Shown: positions 35,223 to 47,851, numbered from the stretch's first letter. The stretch is DNA of 64,000 nt from Rugalucina vietnamica (GCA_964017185.1 OZ024883.1:1922001-1986000), one strand, 5' to 3'. Notes: a model not told the origin generated them from the letters alone. Made by a program: numbers and translations.

Positions 35223-37035
35223 ATTATATGTACATTTAAAAGGCAAATATGAATTGAAAAAAAAATCTAGCAAGGGCATTAACTTCCGATATATATGAAG
35301 ATATAATATGTGACAGAAGACGGTTCTATTGATAAGGCGTAAAATAAAAATAGCCTTGTTTCCGCTAACATGCTGAAGATGGGGTAGAGTCGGTAGGTCG
35401 GAAAATCTTTTTATTTTTCGTGTATTTTTTCTTTCTTGAAAATGAATAAAAAGGGTAGAAACACGCTACAATTAATCATAAGTACTCGAAACAAACGTGC
35501 GATGAAGTTTAAAACCAGTAGGAAGCTAGCGAACGCGAATTGACCTAGTATTGTTAAAATTATAGCAGTTTTTAAATCATTGTCTGTTTTCCACTTCAAA
35601 TGTTGAAGGTCGGCCGGCATGAAAATATTTTTATTTTATTTTTATTGGCAATTAAAACTGCAGGGTCGGCGCAAAACCTCAGAGTCGGTCGGGTTAGCGG
35701 AAACACAGCTATTTTTGTTTACGCCTAACGTGAAATACAAGATTTATCTGATCAAATTAAATAATTATAAAGATAAAGTAAGATGTTTAAAGAAGTGTAT
35801 TACTGTGTACTGTATGGACTAATTCGTTGTGGTGGCAAGGTTAGCAGTATGCTAAAAGAAGTGTTTTGCTGCTGTGGATGATTCATTCGAACGGCATTTG
35901 CTATCATCATGTTTGAACAGCGCATTTAAATGTGTAGCTTCAACAGAGCAGACGTACATGGTTTGTATATCTGGTACCACTGTTTATTGGTTTTATGACT
36001 AATGTGGTGTAATATGATCCAGAGGTCGTGGGACGGGAATAATGAAGAGATTATCATCACAGTCATTTGCAGTCCGACAATTTTTAAGTGCCTCTCTATC
36101 AGTAAAATAAATTAAAACTTTTAAGAGCAATGAACATGTTGATGGGACAGTGAATGGGCCACGCCATAGTTTCGGCTACATAAGCCTCAGCAGTGACCCT
36201 ATAGATATGGCAGCATGGAGCCAAAGAAAACTGGTGCAAGGTTGCAACTTAGGGTAGTCGATACAAAAACAAGGCATATGACATCAAATACATGATAACA
36301 ATACGCCTTTCAGCACATGAACACCATACAAAATTCCTACCATCAGAAACCTCTATATCTTCTGAGAGCTGTTCACCAGTTGACCACTTCCATACACCAT
36401 CCCCACCTTTTGTTAGCCCCACCCACCATGTCGTGAAGTCCTCAATGCCGGATAAATATTCTGTAAGTAATAAAAATTTCACACAGAAAACAAACTTGTC
36501 CTAGAGACATCCTCTCTATAGCAATACCCGTTTGCTAGACGATATCCCCCAAATATATACAAGAGTATAATGAAACTGATACGAAGCTCTAGATCAAAGC
36601 CTTTATCAACTTGATGAAAAAGGAACAAGTAGATAATGACCAGGAAAAGGCGAAATCAAAAAGATATTCCCACACCAAAAAGCCGAGGCGGGACAAACTA
36701 AATTGACAATTAGGTACTTATACTTAGAGAACATACCGTAAGCCGAGTTAGCAGCTATTTGCCAATAGGCGGCCACTCATTAAAATACATCGGTTATCTG
36801 AAATTCAGAACATGAAGACTACTATAGCCGTGCGAAAAGATGCATAAACTCATACATACGTCCGATAAATTCATACTCATCGGTTGATGTTATACTGGCT
36901 AGATCACCACCGTGTTGTTGACACAGGTCACGTGCAACTGACCACTCCTTTACTTGATCAGTAAAACCTTGGTAACAGTGACAACCGTTTGTAACCGGCC
37001 TACCAACCCAGTCACCACCACAGTCACACACGCCT

Positions 37036-37075
<40 letters not shown>

Positions 37076-40000
37076 ATTTATTACTGTTACTGTAATCTCA
37101 ATTGTTTGAAATTGCAGTATATTTATCTGGCTATCGTCGCCGGTTGATAAAGGGTCACTGATATGAGGGTTCAGTATTCGAAATTGCGCAATATGGCCCA
37201 TACTACTTTGAACGTTTTTTGGAGTGGGAGTCTTTTTCTGATTGCGCCTTTTCCTGATCTTTGCCTACTTGTACTTTTTCACTGCTTCCAAAGGATCAAA
37301 CTTTTATATTTTATTCCCTAGTTGCGATATTAAATTTTGATGCGTCAAATAGCGATAACGCGTTCGAAGTTACTAGCAATATAAGTTTGCTGTGACCACT
37401 GATTAATAGGTTGAATGGTTTCAAAGGTTACTTACTAAGCACACAACGTCTATTAACACACATGCCTTTATCGATCTTTACGTTCAGGCACAATTCTACC
37501 AGATGGAATTAATATGGACCACGCAAAGCGGAAAAAAAGACATCATCGATATTCTCAAGATGGAGTATTATCTTTTCTGGCAAAAGAAAGTTGATGGAAT
37601 ATCGGATAGGGCGATTACCCCTTAAAAACCCCAATAGAAAAATTACGCTTGTTCTTATAGAAGAAGTCAATGAGCATTTACAGGAGATGCCCAACACAGA
37701 GGTCATCAAAGAAAACAATAGTCCGTATTCCTCCTATGTCGTTGCGACAGAAAGACGAAACTAATTTGCATTGATTTGAGGGGAATATGCAACAAAACTA
37801 TTAGAAATTGCTACGTCATATCTCGTTTTGAAGACTTGCAAATTTTAATTCCCGTAGCTATGTAATGCTCGACAAATGGTAATCGTAGTAGATGTTGGCA
37901 GGTGGAGATATTCAAGGCCGACAACGTAATAAAGCTGTCCCTGTTACTAACCTGGGAGTCATTGATTGAAACATTATGCCCTGTCGACTCTGCAATTCAC
38001 CATCCGGCTTCCAGTGACTGTATACGAGATCTGAACCCAGAGATTGTCTCTGCATAAAGTGGACAATAGCAAGCTTTCCAAAGATGACGCTTTAGACGGA
38101 CAATGAGAAAACAAGGATAGACTCACAGAGAAATCACACACTAGGGCGCAACATCAAAGGGGAGTGTCAACAGTGTCACTTCAGAAAGTAAAAACATAAA
38201 TTTTCTCCATTTCTCATTCCGTCTTTGTTGAAGTATCGGAACTACCTCTGGTCTCACATGAACTAGAGTAGTAACAACCAGAACAGGATGCTGCGCTTAA
38301 AACTCAATATTGTGTCAAGGCACATGAGGAAGATGGACAAATAAAGAGAGTGAAACAACTGCTGGAACGAGTCCAGCTGCCAAAAACGGAGGTCAACTCT
38401 CGACATTGACATTTTCCAGAAACATCTTGAGAAGTCTTGTTTCCTTTACACAATTTGGTACAGAAATTGTTTCTTTGAAGATCAAGAGATACTATTTCCC
38501 CTTAATACAATACTCTATACGTGTCGCGGCGATTTTGCTCATGTATGAACAGCTACCTTTAGGATCCAGGGCAACAGATTTTATTTATATCGAATCTTAT
38601 GCGCCAATCGAAAATGGGTGTAATATTTTCTTGAAAAAAGGTACAAGCAGGCAACGATCGGGAAAAGGCGCAATCAGAAAAAGATTCCAACTCCAAAAAC
38701 CGAGGTGGGAAAAAACTAAATTAAAAATTATGTACTTATTCAATGAAAACATATCGAAAGCCGAATGAGCAGCTATTTTCCCAATTGGTGAAATTTGACT
38801 GATCCAGTGTTGGGTATGAAACATTAAAATCATCACGTATCACTTCACTAGGTATGTACATATTTTCTATCTATCTTCTGATACTAAGTCGATCAATTTC
38901 TGATCATCACCTCAGGTGTGGGGTGGGTGGCTAAATTTAGAATTTAGTAAAGGGAGAAAAACATTTGGGGTGGGCCATTAAAACTATTTACAAGATATAG
39001 ATAGAGGCATACTAAAACGCATGTCTCTGGGCCTATGATTAAATAGAAACCTTAAATTTCTCAATGGTCTTAGATGAGACCACTGAAGAAGGGAGATTAT
39101 TCCAAACCGAAATAGTTCTGGGGAAAAATGAGTATTTCAGGGCATCACTATAGGCAAATTGTCTTGTATACTGTGATTCATGCGATGCCCGAGTTCGCCT
39201 TAGGTTGGGTGCCGAGGTCAGGTATTTGACTTTATCAAGAGACACTGTACCGGAGTGTATCGTGTATCTCGTAGAAGAAGGTTAAGGAGGACCGCTCTCC
39301 GCGGGACTGCAGGGATGGCCACTCAAGCTCGTCAAGCATATCACCGACGCTACTGGAGTTCCTCCATCTCCTGCAGGTCCACCTGGCTGCAGTCTTCTGC
39401 ACCTTCTCCACCTTAGTAGTCTGAGTTTCATTATAGGGATGCCAAATAGGAGCTGCATACTCAAGTTGAGGACGAACCAATGTTTTTTATGCAACTTCGT
39501 TTGTACAGTGTATGCCTAGGTGCCAATGCCAAATTGCGCCGAAGAAAGCCCAAAGTCTTAGTTGCCTTGCATGTAATTTCCGAAATATGTTGACCCCAAT
39601 CAAGGTTGTCTGTGATAGTTAAACCTAGGTATTTTGCGGACTGAACCTGTTCTAATGTTTGCTGGCTGGTGCAGTGTGTAGCTGAACTGTATATGATTGC
39701 TTGGGTGTAGCCGACTCATTGAATGACATTTGCTAACATTAAATTTCATTTGCCAATCCATTTCCCATTTGGCCAAGCTATTCATGTCATCTTGCAAAAT
39801 GTGACAATCCAATGGAGACTTGATATTCCTGTTCAAAACACAATCATCAGCAAATAGCCGAAAAGACGAACTGATATTATCCGGAAGATCATTGATGAAA
39901 ATAAGAAATAGGACCGGGACACCAGATAGAACCGGGACTGGATCTGAGGCTCGGCCATCTAATACCACTTTTTGAGAGCGATCAGAGAGCCACGAGTCGA

Positions 40001-40378
40001 TCCACTTATGTGTAGATCCTCTAATCCCGTAGAAGTCAAGTTTGTATAATAACCTTTTATGTGGGACCTTGTCATACGTTTTTATTATATCGACCATTAT
40101 TATTATTATTATTATATTTTTTGGGGGGTGGGGGGGAGGATTACTAATTTACCAAGAACTTTATGTTGATAAAGTGCACTTGATACGCTTGAGTAGCCAT
40201 ATTCAGTCTTAATGTCGATTCATTCACTTGGTTACCAAACTTCTCACAACTGTTTTGTGATCTGAGGTCAAAAAAGAAAACGAAAGTCCATACCTGCACT
40301 TGCGACACCGTTTATCGCCGTAATACATAAAGTGATTATTGTCAGTCCCTCGTAAGTTATGAATCGAAGATACGTCAT
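31953..40378 (-). CDS. Receptor gene B: CTLD, mucin-like stalk, TM, full tail
   Basis: The model joins 40378-40294, 37033-36860, 36460-36341, 34389-34267, 33820-33176 and 32500-31953: 1695 nt, 564 aa, all introns phase 1. The leader is residues 1-28 (VASA|G), the CTLD about 29-168, the Thr/Ser/Gln stalk 168-382, the TM about 390-414, and the tail about 150 aa. The tail holds KYRQISPLE next to the membrane, Pro-rich stretches (FPTPPKR, LPMPPAC), and an end module with LFNRPGSL and DVEDSE that is also kept in gene C. The CTLD has WWVGL and eight cysteines but no EPN/QPD or WND calcium-sugar motif. This is the most intact full-length member in the window. Intron 1 holds a dead LINE and a gypsy fragment. 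Confidence 0.8.
32501..33175. other. Gene B intron 5
   Basis: Noncoding, with no repeat family recognised. It is nearly identical to the gene A counterpart. Confidence 0.6.
33176..33820 (-). CDS. Gene B exon 5: mucin-like minisatellite
   Basis: 645 nt, phase 1-1, with the same 36-bp unit as gene A. Some units read TTSDAI instead of TTSDAQ. GTAAGC donor. Confidence 0.85.
34267..34389 (-). CDS. Gene B exon 4: CTLD C-terminal part
   Basis: 123 nt, ATTTAG acceptor, GTAAGT donor. It encodes GSSTDGCGDIDVFSAF, VWKTPCTG and NYVCEV. It differs from genes A and D by a Pro in place of Ala before the cysteine. Confidence 0.85.
34390..36340. other. Gene B intron 3
   Basis: It contains the SINE-body repeat (34650-34952), (AC)n(AG)n (35143-35217) and an extra segment of about 400 bases (about 35335-35735) absent from gene A. 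It lacks the Penelope-like insertion. Confidence 0.6.
35143..35217. repeat. (AC)n(AG)n microsatellite
   Basis: About 17 AC units run into about 20 AG units. It is expanded relative to 24109-24151. Confidence 0.95.
36341..36460 (-). CDS. Gene B exon 3: CTLD central part
   Basis: 120 nt, phase 1-1. It encodes YLSGIEDFTTWWVGLTKG and VWKWSTGEQL. Its borders match gene A. Confidence 0.85.
36618..36785 (-). mobile_element. Solo 3' end of the Penelope-like element
   Basis: Duplicate of 25168-25322, slightly longer at its right side (TTAGCAGCTATTTGCC). Confidence 0.65.
36860..37033 (-). CDS. Gene B exon 2: CTLD N-terminal part
   Basis: 174 nt, phase 1-1. It encodes VCDCGGDWVGRPV, GCHCYQGF and GGDLASITSTDEYEFIG. 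Its acceptor lies at the end of the (AAT)n tract 37037-37073. Confidence 0.85.
37214..37277 (+). mobile_element. Very short 3'-end insertion of the Penelope-like element
   Basis: About 60 bases ending CTTTGCCTACTTGTA interrupt GAACGTTTTCACTGC, which is whole at 2190 (GAACG) and 25750. It is the most extreme 5' truncation of the family here. Confidence 0.65.
37515..37845 (+). pseudogene. Gypsy-like RT fragment, duplicate
   Basis: Sister of 3491-3830 with further small indels. It retains NSPYSSYVVAT and, in another frame, CIDLRGICN. Confidence 0.55.
38980..40097 (-). pseudogene. Dead non-LTR retrotransposon RT (jockey-like), copy 2
   Basis: Duplicate of 7150-8290. It keeps FADD but shares the missing residues between SGVP and LFLIF. 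The frame breaks earlier, near 39660, because of a 4-base GCTG duplication. It sits in gene B intron 1. Confidence 0.8.
40294..40378 (-). CDS. Gene B exon 1: leader peptide
   Basis: 85 nt, ATG at 40378. It encodes MTYLRFITYEGLTII, then a hydrophobic core ending GVASA before Gly. GTATGG donor. Confidence 0.75.
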
Positions 40379-41069
40379 CTTTGTACAGTTGTGATTCTTT
40401 AAATTGAATAAGTTTGAAACTGCGCCAAAATGAGCCGATTCGCCAAATGTATGTGAATCTCCTTTATTTCAAAGTCTTCTCTCTTTTCAGCTGGGTAATG
40501 TACACAGTGTAGCCGTTAACATGGCTTGACATTTCCAAAACCACATCTTAAAGACAAGGCACCTCAAAGATGGCCTACATTTTAACATACTGGTCAGCAA
40601 TAATTTGTCGATGTTATGCTATTTTGAATGGTTACCGTGCTCGTTATTATTTCAAGAACCAGGGTGATAATACATTTATTGTATTCATAGGCCATAACCT
40701 TATTCAATTTGATTTTGCTCTATAAAATTTATATCGTTTTTGCATTTTCACACAATTATGTCTTCATAATTACAATTTATAGCGGATACTACTTTTTATC
40801 CAAGGTTTCATTATAATTTATCGTGATCTTTTACAGTCAACACTTCTGAAACTATTAAATAACCTCATGTACACGAGTTTTAAAAATGACAGCGATAATT
40901 TTTATTTTTTTCTTTTTTTGTTCAGTAAAAAAGATGAGCAAACTTTTGAATGTCATTTTTGAGGGATTAAAAAGACGAATTTCAAATCATTTTTATATTA
41001 GGTTTTATATATCTTAAAATGGAATTGGGCATCGAGCTCTTTTGGAAAGAAAACCCCTAAAATTACCAT

Positions 41070-44000
41070 AGTTAGAGCCCCAGCCATCAGAAAAATGGTG
41101 ATAGGTGGTCAGAAAGTAGCACAAATTTCATTCATACCCTCTTGTAGAGGAACCCACTGGAAGCTTGAAAAACAATGTTTGGTCAATTTTAAGTCTTGCA
41201 AAAGTGTTGAAATTATTGGATGTATACTGCTACACATGGCATTCTATAATGTGATTCTCGAAAATGAGGGTGTACATACAAAATTAGTCATATCTCTGCT
41301 GTTACTTATCCTACATCACTGAACCTGGTCTCATTTTAAAGCTTAGACATAGCCCTTTTATCCTATGATAAGAAATGCAAGTCATCTAATCTGTATATTC
41401 GTGAATTTTAATGAAAACATTAAAATGACAGAAAAACATTAAAAATCCATAAATAAACTAATATGAGGCCCAAACTATCTCTGTGACACTTTGTTATTGA
41501 GCCAGTAATATCATATGACAAGTGTATTGATGTCAAGGGCCTAAATGAAAATTATTTCCTTTGGATATTCATGAATTTTAATGAAAATGTCAAAAATCAA
41601 GGAAAAACAAGGGAAAAACTATAGCCATTCCAAGGTTTTGGATAGGTTATAAGATCTGTCTTGCATCCCTGGGACCATACTATAATTGGTCTGATAGTGA
41701 TGCATGGACCTAGCAATTTAACCTTGATACCTAATATTCAAATCATTGGATATGCTTATTCATGAAAATTAAAAAAATACCCCATAAGAAATCGGAAACA
41801 AATCATGGATAATAAGGGGTGTTAGTACAAAATCACTTGTTCCAGAGCTGTTAATAAACCCAGGATACTGGAAAAGGTATCAAATGACTGCTATGGAAAT
41901 GTACTTTGATCCTAAAGTATGATATAGGAATAACCTGATTTTCAATTTCATGAATTTTAATGAAAACTTTAAAAATTGGAGAGAAAAAGAGAAAAAAATA
42001 AACGGGTAAACCTACAAAATAACTTGTATCTCGGCAATCAAAAGCCCTAAAGTGCTGAAAATGGCATCAAATTGTTGCTAGAGCAATATTATACCATCGT
42101 GTACTACAATATATAAGTCATTTGATTTTTAGTTTTAAGAATATTAGCAAAACCTTCAGAATTTAGAGAAAAATATACGGAAAATAAGGAGGTATACATA
42201 GAAAGACGCATATATCTTGGCTACTGATAGACTTAGATAGCTATAATTGGTTGCTAGGACTATGTTATACTCATATATAAATAATAAGCTATTTTTGTTG
42301 TATGGCTGCCAATGAGATCTTTATAAATAAGACAAAAAGCAACGAAAAGTGAAGGGGTACACAAACAAAATCGTGTATATCTTGACTGCCAAGAGCTGTA
42401 GAAAACATGAAATGGCAGCAATTTATTGGAAGGACACTGTTTTATTGCCATGTGTTTAGATATATAAAACATGCTTGCTGGCAATCAAGATTTAATAAAT
42501 TTTGTTGGAGCACAATCTTCAATTTTCTGTCATTTCCACAATTTTTCAAAATTTTGTGTAACTTATGCTTAAGCTATCAGACCACATGGCAATAGTGCAT
42601 TGTCCCAGCATTCTTCTGGTACCATTTTCAATTATCTAAGGATATTGGCAGCTGAGATACAAGCGACTTTGTTGGTGTACCCCCTCGTTTTTAATTGATT
42701 TTTCTCTTATTCATAAAAAACCTTTTAATATCCACACAACAAAAATAGCTGAATATTTATTTATCAGATTACATTGTTATAGAACATTGTCCTACCAATC
42801 ATTGGACACCAATTATAGCTCTCTAGGTCTATCAGTAGCCAAGATACATGTGATTTTCTTTGTATACCGCCCTAACTTTTCCGTAATTTTCCTCTAAATT
42901 CGAAAGGTTTTGTTAATATTCATAAAGCAAAAAATCAAATGACTCGTTTATTGTAGTACAGGACGGCATAGTTTTGCCCTGGCAACAATTTGATGCCATT
43001 TTCAGCATGTTAGGGATTTTGGTTGCCGATATACATGTACAAGTCATTTTGTATGTTTACCAGTTTCATTTCTCTTTTTTTTCATTCCTGGTTCTAGAGT
43101 TTTCATTATAATTCATGAAATTGGAAATCAGACCATTGTTATATAATACTTAAAGGACATGGTACATTGCCATAGCATTCAGTTGATACTTTTTTCAGCA
43201 TCCTGAGTTTGTTACCAGCTCTGGTATAGTTCGGCAAATGGGTCACTGTATGGGCGGCAGCTTTAATATTCATATCTGGGCGTGGTCGGCTGGTCCATCT
43301 GTTCAAGTAGGGAGATAATAGAAAAGTCGAATTCAGTCAGCCTAGAGCGCTGACACGTATTTTACCGTTAAAGATCAGCTACCTATTTTGTCCAATCCAG
43401 TAAACTAGACAAACTCGGATTTAATTCTAACGGACAACATGTGAGTTGAGTCTTTCAACTGTGTACCTTTAGCTTTTACCTAGGTCAAAAGTAGACCATA
43501 CCCAATAACGTATTCATAAGGTAACGCCCATACAGTGACCTATTTGCCGAGCTATACAAGTGACTTTGTATGTCTATCACTATTTTATTTTACATATTTC
43601 TTATGTATTTTATTTTTTCATGAATAAGCAAACGCAACGATTTGAATGATAGGTATTAAGGTAAAATTGCTTGGTCCATGCATCACTATCAGACCAATTA
43701 TAGTATTCTAGAGCATGCTTTTCTTGGAATATGTATATTTTTAAGTACCCTATTCATTAGAATCACACTAGGGGTAGGAGTGGAAACTATGTAATTTTAC
43801 ATCTAAATGCGTTCATTGTTGAGAACAATATTTTATGGCATTTAGGTGATACCTCTGACTACACTGGCAGCCATGAGAATTGGTCCCAGTGATGCAAGAA
43901 AGATCTTATAACCCGTCCAAAACCTTGCAATGGCTACAGTTTTTTCTCGTTTTCCTCGAATTTTTACTTTTCATTAATATTCATGAATATGCAAATGAGA

Positions 44001-44695
44001 TCATTTTTATTTAGGCCCATGAAATCAATACATTTGTCATATGATATTACTGGCTCAATAACAAAGTGTCACATTGATAGTTTGGTCCTGAAACTAGTTT
44101 ATTAATGGTTTCTCAATGTTTCTTCTGTCATTTTAATGTTTTCATTAAAATTCATGAATATGCAAATTAGATAACTTGCATTACTTGCCATAGGTTGAAA
44201 GTGCTATGTCTTAAGCTTTAAAATGAGACCAGGATCAATGGTCTAGGATGAGTAACAGCGGGAATATGATCAATCTTGTATATACACCCCCATGTGCGAA
44301 AATCATGTTAATGGTTGCCATGGAAACCATGCATTTTTCATAGAACGAAAGAGTTTATCTTTGACAACAAAGATGATTTGCATTTCTGGGGTCTCAATGA
44401 ATGATTTGGCACCCTTGAAATATTCTACTGGGAGGGGATGTACAAGGTAGGCCAAATTAGCCGCCGGGTACCCAGAAATAAATGTCCTTAATGTCGCGGA
44501 TCAAACAAGCTAGCCTAAGGGTACTTCATTTTCACCCGAAATAAAAGTACTTTTGCAAGACCGAAAAAAATTAAAACATTGGTTTTCATACTTCTTAAAG
44601 ACAGTACTTAACAACTATACCAAGGAAATTTGTGCTAAACAGGTGGCCACCAAAAGTGATTTTTTGATGGCTTTTCTCAGTCTGGGGCTTTAGCT
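41070..44695. mobile_element. 3.6-kb long inverted repeat element with internal ~180-bp units
   Basis: It is inserted at ACCAT, which is duplicated on both sides (41065-41069 and 44696-44700). Paralogues near 9280 and 28110 show the empty site. Ends AGTTAGAGCCCCAG and CTGGGGCTTTAGCT are inverted copies. The two halves are imperfect reverse complements around about 42500. Each half is made of diverged units of about 170-195 bp marked by TTCATGAATTTTAATGAAAA. A smaller fold-back (43226-43557) is nested in the right half. There are no convincing ORFs. Confidence 0.8.
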
Positions 44696-45233
44696 ACCAT
44701 TTTTACTCCAAAATCGTTTTAAGACTAGTTTTATCAAAATGTTCATTGTTTCAATAGTCAGATCAAAACACTTTTTGAATTTCGCTAAACGACACTTTCC
44801 TTTGCAATAAAACCAGCAACAATGTCAACATTTTCAAATTGATAGCGTGAATCTTTTTTTTTTCTCCGTTCACGGTGTTAATTAAACATGGGTTTCAATC
44901 TGAAATTCTGTAAACTGTGAATATAAATATATATTTTGTGCGCTTTGCTTAGAATCGCAGTGCTGTTTGTTTTAAGCCCGGTATACAGCAGGTGTTTCAG
45001 ATTTTTACCGCCTTTGATGAAGAGAAAGCTATTGAAGGAGCATAAGTTGTACCCGTGTTGGTTTAATGTGACCAAACATCTTTTTTCCACAATTTATACA
45101 TGTAAGTAAATTTGGAATGTTGGCGCACAGTTTAGCTATAAAACTAGGCGGGTTTGAAAATGCATATATAACTCAAGAAGACAAAATTTTAAGGAACTAT
45201 CACCTACACGGAAATATTTTGCTATTTGCCTGG

Positions 45234-45266
<33 letters not shown>

Positions 45267-45284
45267 GCAGTTCAGAAAAATAAT

Positions 45285-46040
45285 TACATGTTACAGACGT
45301 ATAGGTTATAACTTAACAATGTTAAACGACAGTCGGCATGCTTAGTTTACAACCCAATCATGGTTGATAACTACGCTGCCTTATTTAAATGCATGCCGTT
45401 GGGTCGGGTGTCAGACTCGACTCTATGATTGCCCCGACATTAAGCTATTCATTTTAGTTGGTTGGGGCCGGAGCTTCTTGTCCGATCCTTGGCCCTTTGC
45501 TCCGGACTTCAGTAAGTTATTCCGCGCCCAGTGATATTCATCGTCGGGCAGCGTACTGAGTCTGTGAGTCCTCGTGTTTCATTCATCATGGTGGTTATCA
45601 TGATTTATTTGTTTGTCCTTGATGATTCGTTGACTAGTTAGAGATTCACCACGAGGACCGAACAACTAACTAGATGTTGTGAACCACTGCAGAATCTGAG
45701 AGTGAGGATAGAGATCTGTAAAATCGATAGTAGCACCCCAGTAAGTTTATTTATTATTACTGAGCGTTTCAATGCGATTCTTCTGTTGTGGTTCTATTTG
45801 TTTTGTGTTTTGGAGTCGAATTTTTGTGCTGTTTGAGCCTTCTGTACGTTTTCATAGTTTTAGTTAAGCTCGTGTAACTGAGTGACCGCCTATTGATAAA
45901 TAGCTGCTCACACGGCTTACGATGTGTTTTCTAAGTTTTCGTACCTAATTGTCAATTAAGTTGTTTCCCATTTCTGCATTTGGAGTGTGAATTTCTTTCT
46001 GATTGCGCCTTTTTCTGATCATTGCCTACTTGTAACTACA
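45285..46040 (+). mobile_element. Penelope-like element 3' part
   Basis: It covers the end of the RT ORF (with indels) and the full 3' UTR to TTGCCTACTTGTAA. It is the most complete view of the 3' end in plus orientation. The C-terminal coding part is damaged. Confidence 0.7.
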
Positions 46041-46335
46041 TGTATGAATAAAATATATGAAGAATGTTTCAAGAGCAAGGCAGAATAAAAGGTACTGTAG
46101 TTACGTATCTTATCATTTTTTATTTTTGTTACAAAAGCACAATTTTACAGAGATGTATTCTCATTTTCATCATGATGTGTTTAAAGCTCGAAACTGTTGA
46201 GCAGAACAAAGTCTACATCAGCAGTAAAGGGTTACCCCCACCAAATCTCAGGGCCCGGATAAGATACATCCCTGATATATAGCACAAACGAAAGATAGTA
46301 TAAACATTTGATATGTTCTTTGAACTAATGTACTT

Positions 46336-47851
46336 AACTCATTTAAGTCTGGCGTTCCTTTTATGAGACATAGGCAAACAGAATAGCCCCAGGTGTAACT
46401 TATTTAAGCCTGGGGTCCCTTTTATGGGACACAGGCAAACAAAATAGCCCCAGATGCGACGCCGCAGATCGCGGCGTCCCATCTGGGGCTATTTTGTTTG
46501 CTTAGAGGAATTCTATCGAAAAATTGAATAAAAATTAAAAATCACCACTAACACCCCTAAAAATGAAAGTGGGCTCATTCTATTGATAATGATGGGAAAA
46601 TCCATTCGTCAAATATGGGTTAAGTTTGTAGTATATTAGGACTGTAGTTACTTTCTAGCATTGACAATTGCCAAAGGCACATCCTGGCAATTTATACAGT
46701 ATAAAGTTGTCATGAAACAATGTAAAACGCATGACAGATTACATATGAAAATGGAGTGTATGTATGATGAGAACATGTACATCAAACACTCATTTTTGAA
46801 AAAAAAAAATTAATAGTTCTTAATTAAATTATGCTATACTAATATGAGTCTGTGGTCACAAGTTGCTTCAAACTAAAGTCTGTTTCGTAGTGTGTGATAA
46901 TGGTTTTTCGCAGATATTTTACAACTGTTCAAATGTAGAAGAAATATTTTCTTGGCACAATTGAGCATCTAGTTTGTCGCAAATTGTGCAGCAAAGATTT
47001 TGAAAATCGGTTGACAAATAAAAAAGTTCTGGTCAAAAACATTTTTGAATAGGGATTTCCTGTACAAAAAAAACTCATGGAAGGGAGGTAAATATTTTCC
47101 CGCAAAAAATTTAAATTCTGACTATTTTATCATGATTGCTCAAAATTATTATAAATTGACACAAATGACATACCTGAGACTAAATCTTCATGATGAAGTA
47201 AAAATTCTCGAAAATTATGCATTTTCACGATCATCGATTATCTCCCTTGCCAATGCAAAATCCCTATGCAAAATTCATTTTGGCCATAAAAACGTTATTT
47301 GTTCACCGATTTTCAAAATTTTTGCAGGTCCTATTAGGACAAACTAAGATCAAGATTTTGACATGAAAATAACTTTTCTATCGTCCAACATACAAAAATT
47401 TTCTGCGAAAAACCATTATCAGAGGCAAGTTTTTAGACAATAATTAAGAGGCACATGTATGTAACGCTGACCAGGACACTGAGGTCAGGAAGACATGCCC
47501 ACTCACTTCGCATTGCACATGAACATGTCTAAAGCGAGTACATTCCGATAGTCATATTGCTCTCATGCATGATGATAATTTTTGTTGTGTCTTAAAATGT
47601 CATTTCTTGCGTCTGGGGTGGTATTAACCCATATTTGACGAATGGATTCTCCCATCGTTATCAATTGGGTGAGTCCACTTGCATTTGTAAGGGCGTCAGG
47701 AGTGATTTTTAAATTTTATTCAATTTTTCGATGAAAATTCTCTAAGCAAACCGAATAGCCCCAGATGGGACGCCGCCTTCTGCGGCGTCGCATCTGGGGC
47801 TATTTTGTTTGCCTGTGTCCCATAAAAGGGACGCCAGGCTTAAATAAGTTA
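46336..47851. mobile_element. 1.5-kb TIR element with palindromic ends
   Basis: Inverted ends of about 220 bases each contain the hairpin AATAGCCCCAGATG / CATCTGGGGCTATT around GACGCCGC. At the left the terminal segment is duplicated in tandem (46336-46395 and 46396 onward). A further inverted pair (GGTTTTTCGCAGA near 46905, TCTGCGAAAAACC near 47402) lies inside. The 100-codon open frame at 47045-47347 is unrecognised. Confidence 0.8.

Noticed and set aside
47045-47347. 100-codon open frame inside the TIR element
   Set aside because: No recognised domain, AT-rich, overlaps the inverted-repeat structure; not enough to call a transposase.
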